DNA from: Pigoraptor vietnamica
Taxonomy: Eukaryota; Opisthokonta; Filasterea
NCBI GenBank assembly: GCA_943704525.1
Contig: CALSCQ010002616.1
Location: 1-15,338, forward strand
Direction: 5' to 3'
Length of the DNA: 15,338 nt
The position numbers and the translations under genes are program-made. Of this stretch, positions 1-13,967 are shown one piece after another (the first letter of the stretch is position 1; each line of letters starts with the position of its first letter). The notes under the pieces are model-generated. The model saw nothing but the letters and a program-made list of their open reading frames with translations, had not been told where the DNA came from and searched no databases.

Positions 1-34
1 CCCCCCCCACACACACACACACACACACACACAC
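1..34. repeat. C run followed by (CA)n microsatellite in APEX2 intron 3
   Basis: Eight C residues are followed by about thirteen CA units. On the APEX2 sense strand this is a TG tract starting about 24 nt after the 5' splice site at 57. Confidence 0.9.
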
Positions 35-57
35 CCCACACCGCCAATGCATCCCAC

Positions 58-638
58 CTTCTTTTCTCTTGAGAACGACCAGTAGGACTCGTAGCCGTCG
101 ATAAGCGCAATCTCCTTTGGCAAGTCCTCAAAGCTGCTGACTTTGGTCTCCTGGAAGCAACAGGACAACAGGCGTGTCAGTATGCATGCGATATGGGCGA
201 GGGAGAAACACCGGCGTGGCCTACTCATTTCTCCACACGCACATCGCAAAGACAATCGTCAAGCTCACGACACGCATTTGGTATGCTCACCTGCGCGCAG
301 AATATGTCGGGCTTGTACTCCTCGAAGAACGCGAGCAGCTGTTTCAGTCCGAGGGAGCGGATGCTGTTCACATTCCTGCGCGCGCAACACGAGCATGAGA
401 GTGAGCATAAGCCAACTGACCGAATGCTGCTCACATTCCTGCGTATGAGTGAGCAGCACCGTTCAAGATTAGAGTGGGCGAGTGTGTATGTGTTGTAATC
501 GTGCGGTTGTAAGCGTAAGTGAATCACATGTAAGCGCAACAACCCAATGTGAGCCAAGGATTGCACGACGGCGATTTCGTCGATTGCTCACTTCCACCGC
601 ACGCACAAGCCCGTGACCCACCATGATATGATCAGCAT
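58..638 (-). CDS. APEX2: AP endonuclease 2-like exonuclease III family protein, 5' part (exons 1-3), runs off the left edge
   Basis: Exons on the minus strand are 638-622, 375-291 and 150-58; the next intron, GTGGGA at 57-52, leaves the window. They give 65 residues. Exon 1 encodes only MLIIS plus two bases of the Trp codon, and the W-N pair is completed across the first intron. Residues 6-12 read WNVNSIR, the N-terminal strand of the exonuclease III/AP-endonuclease fold. Residues 33-37 read AQETK, whose Glu35 is the family's metal-binding glutamate. Residues 53-61 read GYESYWSFS, closer to APE2 than to APE1 in my memory. The family cuts DNA 5' of abasic sites and has 3'-5' exonuclease and 3'-phosphodiesterase activity; APE2 members also bind PCNA through a C-terminal part not present here. 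The ATG at 638-636 is the only start that fits the splice phase. It diverges from CDC7. The APEX2 label is tentative because the catalytic C-terminal half is missing. Confidence 0.8.
358..443 (-). repeat. Tandem duplication of the APEX2 exon 2 acceptor and exon start
   Basis: Positions 358-380 and 421-443 are direct copies, 21 of 23 bases identical and offset by 63 bp. The inner copy (358-380) spans the splice acceptor I use (AG at 377-376) and the first codons of exon 2. The outer copy lies inside intron 1 and has its own AG (440-439). The outer copy translates as NVSSIRSVGL against NVNSIRSLGL in the exon. Because 63 is divisible by three and the stretch has no stop, the outer acceptor would add 21 residues in frame. 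Confidence 0.85.
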
Positions 639-733
639 TTTTCACGCGAAACACAACGGCGCCGATGGACGGTGTCGGTGGCGTGCGACTACATCCACAC
701 TTCAGTCTGCTCAGCTTTGCCACCGTTTTCAAG

Positions 734-745
734 TTTTGGCGGGGA
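734..745 (+). promoter_or_regulatory. E2F-like site (left of pair)
   Basis: TTTTGGCGGGGA resembles the E2F/DP consensus TTTSGCGSGAA. It lies about 96 bp from the APEX2 ATG and 195 bp from the CDC7 ATG. Motif match only. Confidence 0.45.
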
Positions 746-841
746 CCAAGAAGGCCATATAAAGAGATTCTGAGTAGTTTAGTGATGCCAAAAAAAGAAT
801 TATTGCCAGAAAAGGACAAATAATAGACCAATCACATGCGC

Positions 842-852
842 TCCCGCCAAAA
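842..852 (-). promoter_or_regulatory. E2F-like site (right of pair)
   Basis: On the minus strand it reads TTTTGGCGGGA, a near-exact E2F/DP consensus, about 88 bp before the CDC7 ATG and inverted relative to the site at 734-745. Motif match only. Confidence 0.5.
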
Positions 853-939
853 GCAGTCCCTCCGTTTCACTTCTCTCTCCTTCTACTCCTCTCTCTAAAA
901 AGCAGCTGTAACGAGTGTGTCTGCGGTGCTCTATTCGAC

Positions 940-3318
<2,379 letters not shown>

Positions 3319-3399
3319 TGAAACTATCGACTATTGCGTATGAGAACTCTTGCGCGCACGTGTATGTAAGTGACCAGCAAGTCTATGTAAGTTTAGTGC
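3319..3399. terminator. Shared 3' region of convergent CDC7 and NFRKB
   Basis: Only 81 bp separate the CDC7 stop (3316-3318) from the NFRKB stop (3402-3400). No AATAAA is seen on either strand. Two copies of TATGTAAGT (3362-3370 and 3384-3392) carry UGUA motifs of the kind bound by cleavage factor I in animals. Poly(A) sites of at least one gene probably lie inside the other gene's last exon. This is inference from spacing. Confidence 0.4.
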
Positions 3400-6300
3400 T
3401 CACTCTTCCGACGCCGAAGACGCACTCGCATCGCTAATGCTGCCAGGGCCCCTTCGCTTCGCCGGGAAGCGCGGGGGTGCCGGCAGTGTCGGCCGCGGCA
3501 TAATCGCGTTTGCCTGCGACTGCAAACGCCGTGGACTCAGTCACTGCCCAAAAAACAAGAGCGAGGCACAAAGTCGCACGCAGCACACTTCGACATTCCT
3601 GGACCCCATCGTGTCACACACGATGCACGGAAGGTCGCACTCACCGATGGTTTCTCACGCGTCTGCTGCATCGACTTCCTCGCCTTTGCCGCAATGGCGG
3701 TGGCCTTGTGAATGCGAGCTGCGAAGAAAGCAGCGATGAGACAAAGGGAACGATAGCGCGAAAAGGAAAGAGCTGGATTGGCGAGAAACGGCCCAACACG
3801 CACCAAAGTCCTCGACGGATCGCCCGCGGTGCATGTAGACCCACAGCTTGCGGTCGTTGTCGTACCGCACGCAGGGATCCTTCTCGTAATGCAAGCGGTC
3901 GAGGGCACCGCTCACGACAGAACTGATCTGCGGTTGGCGAAACACGACACTGTCAGTAAATCGTCGCTTCGATAACGAAACAAAGGACAAAGAAATGGCC
4001 AGACGCATATTGGCGCACCTGCTCGTCGGAGATGTCCGAGATGACGTACTGAGAGTCCCGAAGCAGCATGCAGATGTCCGCACGTGTGCCTAGTACAATG
4101 CACAGTCAGCAACAAACTCGCACAAGTTAACGCGCAACCGTCCCATAACACAATACTCAAGACCCAAACCGCAGTTTCCTCGCCATCGACGAACCCACCC
4201 TCTCCATTCGGGAGCCTCGCCACGGTATCGCGGACAAGCGTGAGAATCGTGACGTAGACGGGCCGCTCCTTGACAAGGGACGGGTGGTCGCGCGCCTACC
4301 GAGACAAAGTTGCATGCGATGAGAACTGGCATTTTGTAACACGCGAAAGCCGATAACTCATGGGGGCCAAAAAATGGCGGCAGTCGCAGTGAAGATCTTG
4401 CTGACAGCATATGAAGACGAGAACCCTCACCTTGCCGGGCGGCGGCGCATCCTTCGAGTAGACGCCCTTGATGGGGCCGACAATGGCCTCGTAGTCGTGC
4501 AGGCGGAATGTGTACGGAAGGTGGGGGTTCTCGTACCGCTCCCTGCGCACACATGGCGTTTCGTTTCAGACACGCGAGCGATGATACCGAGACGATTTTT
4601 TTCCCCTTGAATGTGCACAGAGGATTGCTGAGAGTGTGTGGCACGAGCACCAAAGAGAGTACGGACCTCTCCTGCCGCTGCATTTCCCGCCGCTCCTCCC
4701 CAGTGCTCGTGCGCAGCATAAATTCGGTGGTCATCCGCGGCGCGGGCAACACACTCGCGCCAGTGACGTTGTCGTCGTCATGGCTGCAGACGCAACACAA
4801 CCGATTTCGATGAGGACCCACGACCACGAAGACTAATGCAACCAATGAATTCAACAGAGGGGCAGTGATGAGATAACAGAGGGATACGCACCGCGTCTTG
4901 AGCCAGTGCTCGCAGAGGATGGGCAACTCTGGATCGACGGGCGTCCTTTCCGAGACCTCGCCGCCTTCCCCATCGTTCTCCGCGGCAATTGCTCGGCTCC
5001 CGTCCTTGAGTATCTCTCCCCTCTCCGCAAACAGCCAGCGCCAGTGCTGCGATCGCTCCTTGAACTCAATGCGCGGCGTAAAGCCCGCCTGCTGCACGGC
5101 GTGCTCGCAATCGCCGGACAGGTAACGCAGCGCCGACATGGTTAGTCGCGACCAGTCCTCAAACTGGAGTCGCCAGCGTCCGCTCGCTTTGAATGATGGC
5201 GACGCCTGCCACCGCTGTACCTGCCCCTCAATCTTCGGCGAGAGCGAGCGCGCGTCCGGCAGCTGCCTGAAAATGTCCCGGAGGACCGAAAAGAACGACG
5301 GATAGCCCATTTCCGAGAACGCAATGTTCGGAAGCGACTTGGACGACGACCGCGCACCCCGCCCGACCGTGCGGGACGGGCGCCGCTTGGGCCCACCGCC
5401 GTTCGCGGCCGCAGGCGACACAAGCTCGTCAACATCCGCGCCCCTTTCCACAGAGTCCCTCCGCTTCCGCACTGGCTCGTCCCCGTCGCTCCTCTCCTCC
5501 TCTTCCTCGCGCCTCCGCTTCGTGTGTGCGGAGAGATGACCGCCATGGCCCACCCCATTCCACGCACCGACGAGACCGCCAGAAGGCACGTGCGCGCCGC
5601 GCCGGCCCTTGCCGTCCACGTCCGTGCTACTGCGGCGTACCTTCGCCTTCTTGGCCACCCGCGTCTCCTTCTCGGCGTCACGCTCCGCACGTCGTTCGTC
5701 TAACATCGCCTGCAAGTCCACGTCGACCTTCCCGTTGGCACTCGCGTCGTCGAAGTTGGCAAAGTGCTCCGTCCAAAATTTCGGACCAAGAATGTTATCC
5801 TGAGACGGCCCTGCGTCCGCATCCCCGTCACCGCCGCTGGCGAGAGACGCGTCCACGGCGCGGTTCACGTGGCGCAGGAGAGCTTGTACGCGCGCCTTGC
5901 ACTTTCGCTCGTCCGGCTTCGGCAGTGGACTGCGACGGGTATGTGCACATGTGTTTGTTAGAACAGATACAAGTGCGACACACAACTGGGGCTTTCAAAT
6001 GCATGACAGAGAGACACACTCCATGCAGGCGGCACAGAGAAGCGCTCACGCACATTTCCATCTCGGGCCTCTTGAACGCGAGCTTGCCGGAAGGAAGGAG
6101 GCGTGCGCCGACGTCCGCGAGCTCTGGTTCGTGGAAGAGCCCCGCGCGCGTGGCACGCCGCTCGCCCTCAGGCAGCTGCAACAGAGCGCGTGCGATGACG
6201 CGCTCGCGCTGGACGGACACGGCGTCGCACATACGTTTCGCATAAACGCACGCGTCCCGTGTGTTCTGAGCCACAAGGGATTCCAGGGCCTTCTCTCGCC

Positions 6301-6902
6301 GCTTGGTCGTGTCATGGCGGTAATATCCCTCTGCAGTACGCAGAAAAACATTTGATACCATGCGTACCGTCAAACCACACACACTGATGTGCCCTCACAC
6401 ACAACGCCCGCGTGTACACGCGCACACACGCACACGCGCACACGCTCTCACACACGTGTACACACGAACGCATGCACATACGCACGTACACACTCAAGAC
6501 CAAACGGATCCACTTGCCTTTCAAGCGGGCCTCAAGCAACCGCAAGGGGCTGGAGAAGTGGTACGTCTCCCCCGCAAACAGGCGCTCGAGATTCGATTCC
6601 GCTGCTCTCAACGGCAAATTTTGTGGCAAAAAGCGCTGCGGCACCCAAGTAATGTCAGAACAACCACATACATCCACACACACGCACGCACGCACACACA
6701 CAGCCCTTAGCTTGCACACGGATCCCACCTCCAGATGCTTGCGATCCTCGTCGTTGAGCACATCATTATACACAGCCAACGATAAGACCCCGCTAATGTC
6801 GCCGATATCGGCGACCTGCGCGGGCAACCGCGCACTCAGGAGGGTCCCCTGGTGGCTGTATGCGTAGCGCTCGCCGGCGCCCGGCAGCGGAGAATCCGTC
6901 AT
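3400..6902 (-). CDS. NFRKB: NFRKB-like INO80 complex subunit (INO80G), complete, eleven exons
   Basis: Exons on the minus strand: 6902-6729, 6635-6518, 6330-6054, 5929-4892, 4783-4667, 4542-4431, 4295-4199, 4089-4019, 3927-3804, 3718-3645, 3519-3400; 2322 nt, 773 residues. NFRKB is a nuclear subunit of the INO80 chromatin remodeller; its N-terminal DEUBAD domain binds and restrains the deubiquitinase UCH37. Here the DEUBAD-like helices span about 28-120, including HLERFLP, NLERLFAGETYHF and LLEARLKEG. Basic stretches suggest nuclear import at 282-289 (AKKAKVRR) and near 327-347. The winged-helix-like domain runs from about 398 (YPSFFSVLRDIF) to 535. The most conserved block follows: TFRLHDYEAIVGPIKGVY, ARLPNGEGTRADIC, and GALDRLHYEKDPCVRYD (from 675). 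The protein is shorter than the human one (about 1300), lacking its long C-terminal tail. The second intron is GC-AG. The start at 6902 is the first ATG before the conserved region. Confidence 0.93.
6331..6517 (-). other. GC-AG intron (NFRKB intron 2)
   Basis: The donor reads GCAAGTGG after AAAG, and the acceptor is TGCAG. Only this junction joins ARLK to EGYYRHDTTK in frame, matching the family's LFRDGHF segment. The nearby GT (6513-6512) gives the wrong phase. The intron also holds a CA-rich tract on the plus strand (about 6413-6495). Confidence 0.75.
6413..6495. repeat. CA-rich low-complexity tract in NFRKB intron 2
   Basis: An imperfect CA/CG dinucleotide tract on the plus strand (TG on the gene's sense strand). 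It makes meaningless Cys/Val-rich open frames on the minus strand. Confidence 0.8.
6676..6703. repeat. CA-rich tract in NFRKB intron 1
   Basis: An imperfect CACACACGCACG-type tract within the 93-nt first intron (6728-6636), read as TG on the sense strand, just downstream of the GTGGGA donor. Confidence 0.75.
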
Positions 6903-7227
6903 GACAAGCGTGGGAAAGCACGTGCGCAGCCGGCGCACGCGCGTGCGTGCCGTATCAGCGACTGCGCGTCATGTATACGAGCCCTACACAAACGGAACAG
7001 ACCGCGTTGCAGATGCGCTTTGTCTCAGTGGCCGCTACCAAATGACGGGAGTAACGGCCGGCGTTTCAAAGACAAGGGTGCCGTGTGGGGAAGTGGTGCA
7101 GGCGAAGCGGGGTAATACGCGGGCAGATTAGAGGTCAAAATGACGTACGAGTGCGTGTGGGTGACTTGAAATTGTCGCAGTGTGTGAAGTGATGCGCCCC
7201 TCTGGCGTGAGTGTCCGGAAGTGTTGT

Positions 7228-7280
7228 CGTGTGTGTGTGTGTGTGTCTGTGTGACTGTGTGTGTGTGCATTGTGTGTGAC
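7228..7280. repeat. (TG)n microsatellite in the NFRKB/MCM8 spacer
   Basis: An interrupted TG tract: a first run near 7230-7245, a second near 7256-7266, and a short third near 7271-7278. Confidence 0.85.
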
Positions 7281-8105
7281 TGGGAGGTGGCCTGATTGCG
7301 AGACAAGGTGAGGGTTTCACCTCTTGGCAGCATTTAATTTGAAACGGAGTGGAAAATTTGACAAATAAAAAGAGTGACTCAAATCAACAGTGCTCGTAGT
7401 TGCGCCCAATACTCTCGTGTGTGCGTGCGTGTGCGCGTGTATGTGGCTGACACACACGCACGTTCGTAAAAAACCTTGTCTTCAACTCAATAAATATCTT
7501 CACTCAACATTGCGGAAGAATAGAAGTCCCAGCCCTTCGCTTTAGGGCTGTGGTACGATACTGTCTTCCTAGATTAAGCTGCGCCCGACGCCTCACGTTC
7601 GTCTCTCCTTCACGGAGCGCACCGAGCTGAGCGTCGGATCCATGCGCGAGGGAACGCTGAATCACCCCGTCGTCATAGCATTTGGCGCTCAGGGTACTAC
7701 CGTCTCCCACATTACTTGCATCACGTCCTACAGCGTAAATTGCGACTCTTATGCGTGATCCACATCCCCGTACTGCTTCAGCGCACAGGGCTTGCGTTCG
7801 GTATTATCACCCATGAAACGTGCTCTCAGTTTTATTCAGAGACCGCGCTTCTAGAGCTGCTCGTTGCATCGTCACTCGCAATAAATGACGCTTGTGCCGG
7901 CTTCATGCTCGGAAATGGCGGCACTTCAGCGAGTACCTATTAGATTTTATGCACCGCCATGCACAGAGTGCACGCAGTACGGCTCTCAGAGCCAGTGGCA
8001 CCGCGCATGCGCCCCACCCTCTGCCTTCTTTTCTTTTTGGTGTCGCAAATAAAGCAACGAATGACAGAATCGAGGTCTCCGTGAGTCTAAGCCGGTGCAA
8101 GTGAT

Positions 8106-8122
8106 GTAACACTCAGTGTTAC
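8106..8122. promoter_or_regulatory. Perfect 8-bp palindrome upstream of MCM8
   Basis: GTAACACTCAGTGTTAC is a perfect inverted repeat with 8-bp arms around a single C. It lies about 150 bp before the MCM8 ATG and 6 bp before an E2F-like motif. The symmetry suggests a site for a dimeric DNA-binding protein. The factor is unknown. Confidence 0.5.
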
Positions 8123-8127
8123 GACAA

Positions 8128-8136
8128 TTTTGGCGG
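8128..8136 (+). promoter_or_regulatory. E2F-like motif upstream of MCM8
   Basis: TTTTGGCGG matches the core of the two E2F-like sites in the APEX2/CDC7 promoter. A second GGCGGCAAATTT follows directly. It lies about 140 bp before the MCM8 ATG. Motif match only. Confidence 0.4.
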
Positions 8137-8274
8137 TGGCGGCAAATTTCGAAAACCGTGTGAGACGATGCACCCGTCCACATGCACACGGACCGTTTCA
8201 TACAGTCGCTCAAAGTCGCACGTTTATCCACGCACCCCACTCCTTATCCTTCTGCCTGAAGCAGCCGCAAACTG

Positions 8275-11869
<3,595 letters not shown>

Positions 11870-11937
11870 GCCCACGCGACGGACCGAGGGCCAGTGCAGC
11901 GGGCGCATTGTATATAAAATTTATGAGCGATTTGAAG
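11870..11937. terminator. Compact bidirectional 3'-end region of MCM8 and UBAC1
   Basis: The 68 bp between the two convergent stop codons is GC-rich except for an AT-rich core at 11911-11924. That core contains TATAAA on the plus strand (11913-11918) and CATAAA on the minus strand (11925-11920). Both are recognised variants of the AAUAAA poly(A) hexamer, so one 13-bp element may serve both transcripts. Cleavage 10-30 nt downstream of each would make the two mRNAs overlap tail to tail. Confidence 0.5.
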
Positions 11938-12295
11938 CTATGCTGCGTTGCCACTTTCCAACGCCCGCGCCAGTTCAAGCAATACAGGGCCCACTTCGGG
12001 GTCGGCCAGCCATTGCGCCGCATGCGCAGGGTCCATCGCCACCGCCATAAGCGCTGTTTTGTCGCAGGATACGAGACAGGGCGAATAAGCGAGGGAGAAG
12101 ACATGCAGCGAAAGGATGCCATGACGAGACGATGCGAGATAACTCACCTTCAATCACACGTGGACTGGACAGCGCTGTTTGCAGGTTGGGACTTCGTTGA
12201 AGCGCCGCGACAATCGCGGCTTCGGACGGCTGGACGATCACGTGCATTGGGTCAAAGAGCCAATGAAAAATGAGAAATAGGAAAAAGAAAAATAG

Positions 12296-12334
<39 letters not shown>

Positions 12335-13967
12335 CACATCGCCGCACCTCCTCACTCCCTGGTTGTGGTACCCCAGCGCCCGCGGCCGATGCCGCCGGAG
12401 CACTCGCGACGTCAATTTCGATTTCGCCAAGCAACCACGCGCACGCAAGCTCTCTATTGTTGCGCGTCCGCCACAACGCCTCGGTTGCGTCACTCGCCGA
12501 GAACCCCATTTCAACGAGCGATTCAAGCGCCTGCCGACACGCACCGACCAACTCGCAAATTGAGAAAGAAGTCGTCGCAAGTCATACGTACGACCCAGCG
12601 TGAATAGCAACCGTGGCATATACGAGCACATACGTACCACTGGGTTCGGTGTGAAGTTGTGCGCCACAGATCGCTGCGGGGCGCGCACTGGCGGTCGTGG
12701 CGGCGTCGTTTGCGGACGATCGGACGGTGCGGGCGGCGGGGTGCGGGGCTCCTCGGAGCGCTGAACAGGCGCAGAGTCGAGTGGCCGTTCTGGCTCGTCT
12801 GCTTCTTCGCCGTGCTCCAATAGCCACTCCACTGAACGCTCGAAATTGTTTCTACGCGCGAGAGAAGTATATTACGCATCATGAGTTGTGAGTGACGATA
12901 TGACACATCGGAGAGAGTGGGTGGCGCAAGCAGTCGCGAGAATGCGCGTCTGTGTGCCACGTTGGAGCCACTTGCCGCTTCAGCCTGAGTGCTTGTCTTG
13001 CTTTTGCTTCGCGGAAGCCCATAGCCACAAGGTCTCTTACGAAATCCTGCAAGCGCCACACACACAGAGCAAATAGACAAGACAAAGGCATTAGAGGAGG
13101 GCAGCTCACAATTCGCTCACAAGGGCCTTCAGAACGAACATCCCACTTCGTTTGGTTGCACGGTCTCCGCCGATACTGGCGCTGGTGACTGTGGTACAGG
13201 CACTGCAACAAGGGCGCGTGAGTACCCCAAACACAGCGCGGTTAAACCGCAATGCATTGTCCTTAACGTGCGCATACCTTGCGCAGGCACTGCCGGCTCT
13301 CTTCTCCGCCCGTCCACAACAACAGGGCCGCCCATTTGCGCAATCGCATTGAACAGCGTGTCCAATGATAATCGGAGCTGCGAAACAGAGTTGAAATGAG
13401 ATTCGCATCAAACTTGCGGCGTCTGCAAGGAGACACGTGCAGCATACAAACAAAGCTTGTCCGTAGACCTCACCGCACGCACTCTTGGCACACACACGTG
13501 CATATGCAAACAAGACGCACCTCCCGCTGCGCATCACGCGGCTCCGGCGGCTTCGGCAAGTGACTAGTCAACGACAGCACATCCGCCTTCGACAGGTCCG
13601 GGTGTTGACGCTCACGGACGGGGATCGCCTTGCGGTTCTGCACCACGACCAATTCATCTGCGAGAAAAAAAAGCGACGATAGGCACAATCTAATTCAGAT
13701 GTGCGTGCGCTCCACTTGCGATGGGGCGACGCCACACCCATGCGCACACAGCCACATACCCGACTCATTCAAACCGAGCGAATTGATCGCGAGTTCGTCT
13801 GCAAGCACGTCTCCATTGTAAACGAGTTTCACGGGGAGCGTTTCTGGGCCATCGCCGCGCACCAGTTGTTCCACGCGCAGCCGAACGTCCCTCACGCAGT
13901 CGCAGTCTTCGTCAACGTCAACCGTCCACCGGCGTCCTTTAAGGTCTATTGCACGCACTTTCCCCAT
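11938..13967 (-). CDS. UBAC1: UBAC1/KPC2-like ubiquitin-associated protein, complete, nine exons
   Basis: Exons on the minus strand: 13967-13760, 13657-13521, 13377-13278, 13202-13147, 13046-12976, 12851-12638, 12551-12348, 12229-12148, 12053-11938; 1188 nt, 395 residues (human 405). In animals UBAC1 is KPC2, the non-catalytic partner of the RING ligase KPC1/RNF123. It binds ubiquitin chains and the proteasome and promotes degradation of p27. An N-terminal ubiquitin-like domain spans about 1-78. Two UBA domains follow, each with the MGF loop: 168-206 (DLVAMGF, ERSVEWLLEHGEE) and about 268-306 (SLVEMGF, RELACAWLLGE), with a Pro-rich linker between. The C-terminus carries the STI1-like motif AAQWLADPEVGPVLLEL, as in human TQWMNDPETGPVML. 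Intron 5 is GC-AG. The exon 7 acceptor is uncertain (12552, or an in-frame CAG near 12531). The start at 13967 is the first ATG before the conserved GKVRAIDL. Confidence 0.93.
12297..12333. repeat. (CA)n microsatellite in UBAC1 intron 7
   Basis: About 18 uninterrupted CA units on the plus strand, TG on the UBAC1 sense strand, starting about 14 nt downstream of the GTGCGG donor at 12347. An oligo-T tract follows on the sense strand. Confidence 0.95.
12852..12975 (-). other. GC-AG intron (UBAC1 intron 5)
   Basis: The donor reads GCAAGTGG and the acceptor GTAG. Joining CG to A gives ALRLKRNNFERSVEWLL, which keeps the usual UBA spacing of 11 residues between AL and EWL. The overlapping GT (12971-12970) gives the wrong phase. 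The next GT (GTGGCA, 12961-12956) keeps frame but adds five residues inside the UBA helix. Confidence 0.7.

Larger units (their letters stand above)
639..939. promoter_or_regulatory. Divergent APEX2/CDC7 promoter region
   Basis: This 301-bp spacer separates the divergent start codons of APEX2 (638, minus) and CDC7 (940, plus). It holds a TATA-like TATAAA at 758-763 (plus), suited to CDC7 transcription starting near 790. An E2F-like TTTTGGCGGGGA lies at 734-745 (plus) and a closer match, TTTTGGCGGGA, at 852-842 (minus). The two sites face each other across the TATA-like box. A pyrimidine-rich stretch (866-897) lies in the likely CDC7 leader. No ORF here resembles a gene. Confidence 0.55.
6903..8274. 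other. Divergent NFRKB/MCM8 spacer, no supported gene
   Basis: This 1372-bp stretch lies between the NFRKB and MCM8 start codons. I see no conserved protein, tRNA or rRNA. It has a TG microsatellite (7228-7280), a 10-bp-arm hairpin (7424-7433 with 7453-7462) and four plus-strand AATAAA hexamers (near 7364, 7489, 7881 and 8047). A minus-strand open frame runs from about 7797 to 7504, with about 98 codons, no ATG and no family I recognise. The right end holds the likely MCM8 promoter elements. The repeated AATAAA could mean an unannotated plus-strand transcript. Confidence 0.6.

Noticed and set aside
469-831. A 120-codon minus-strand frame over the APEX2/CDC7 promoter
   Set aside because: It has no recognisable domain and overlaps APEX2 exon 1 in another frame and the promoter motifs.
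4090-5985. A 631-codon open frame on the minus strand
   Set aside because: It is NFRKB exon 4 extended by read-through of introns. The frame stays right through intron 4 (3n, stop-free) and is wrong after intron 5, so it is not a single-exon gene.
6360-6710. Long His/Thr- and Cys/Val-rich open frames
   Set aside because: They come from CA/TG microsatellite tracts in NFRKB introns, which lack stops in several frames.
7424-7462. A hairpin with 10-bp arms and a 19-nt loop
   Set aside because: Both arms are CACACGCACG-type low-complexity sequence, so complementarity is expected by chance. It has no T tract or gene context for a terminator or small RNA.
7504-7797. A possible 5S rRNA or tRNA suggested by a TGGGAGAC string in the spacer
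   Set aside because: The spacing to any box A-like sequence is wrong and no cloverleaf or terminal stem forms. The likeness is one short string.
12956-12961. GTGGCA as the donor for UBAC1 intron 5
   Set aside because: It would add five residues within the last helix of the first UBA domain. The GC donor gives the exact domain spacing.
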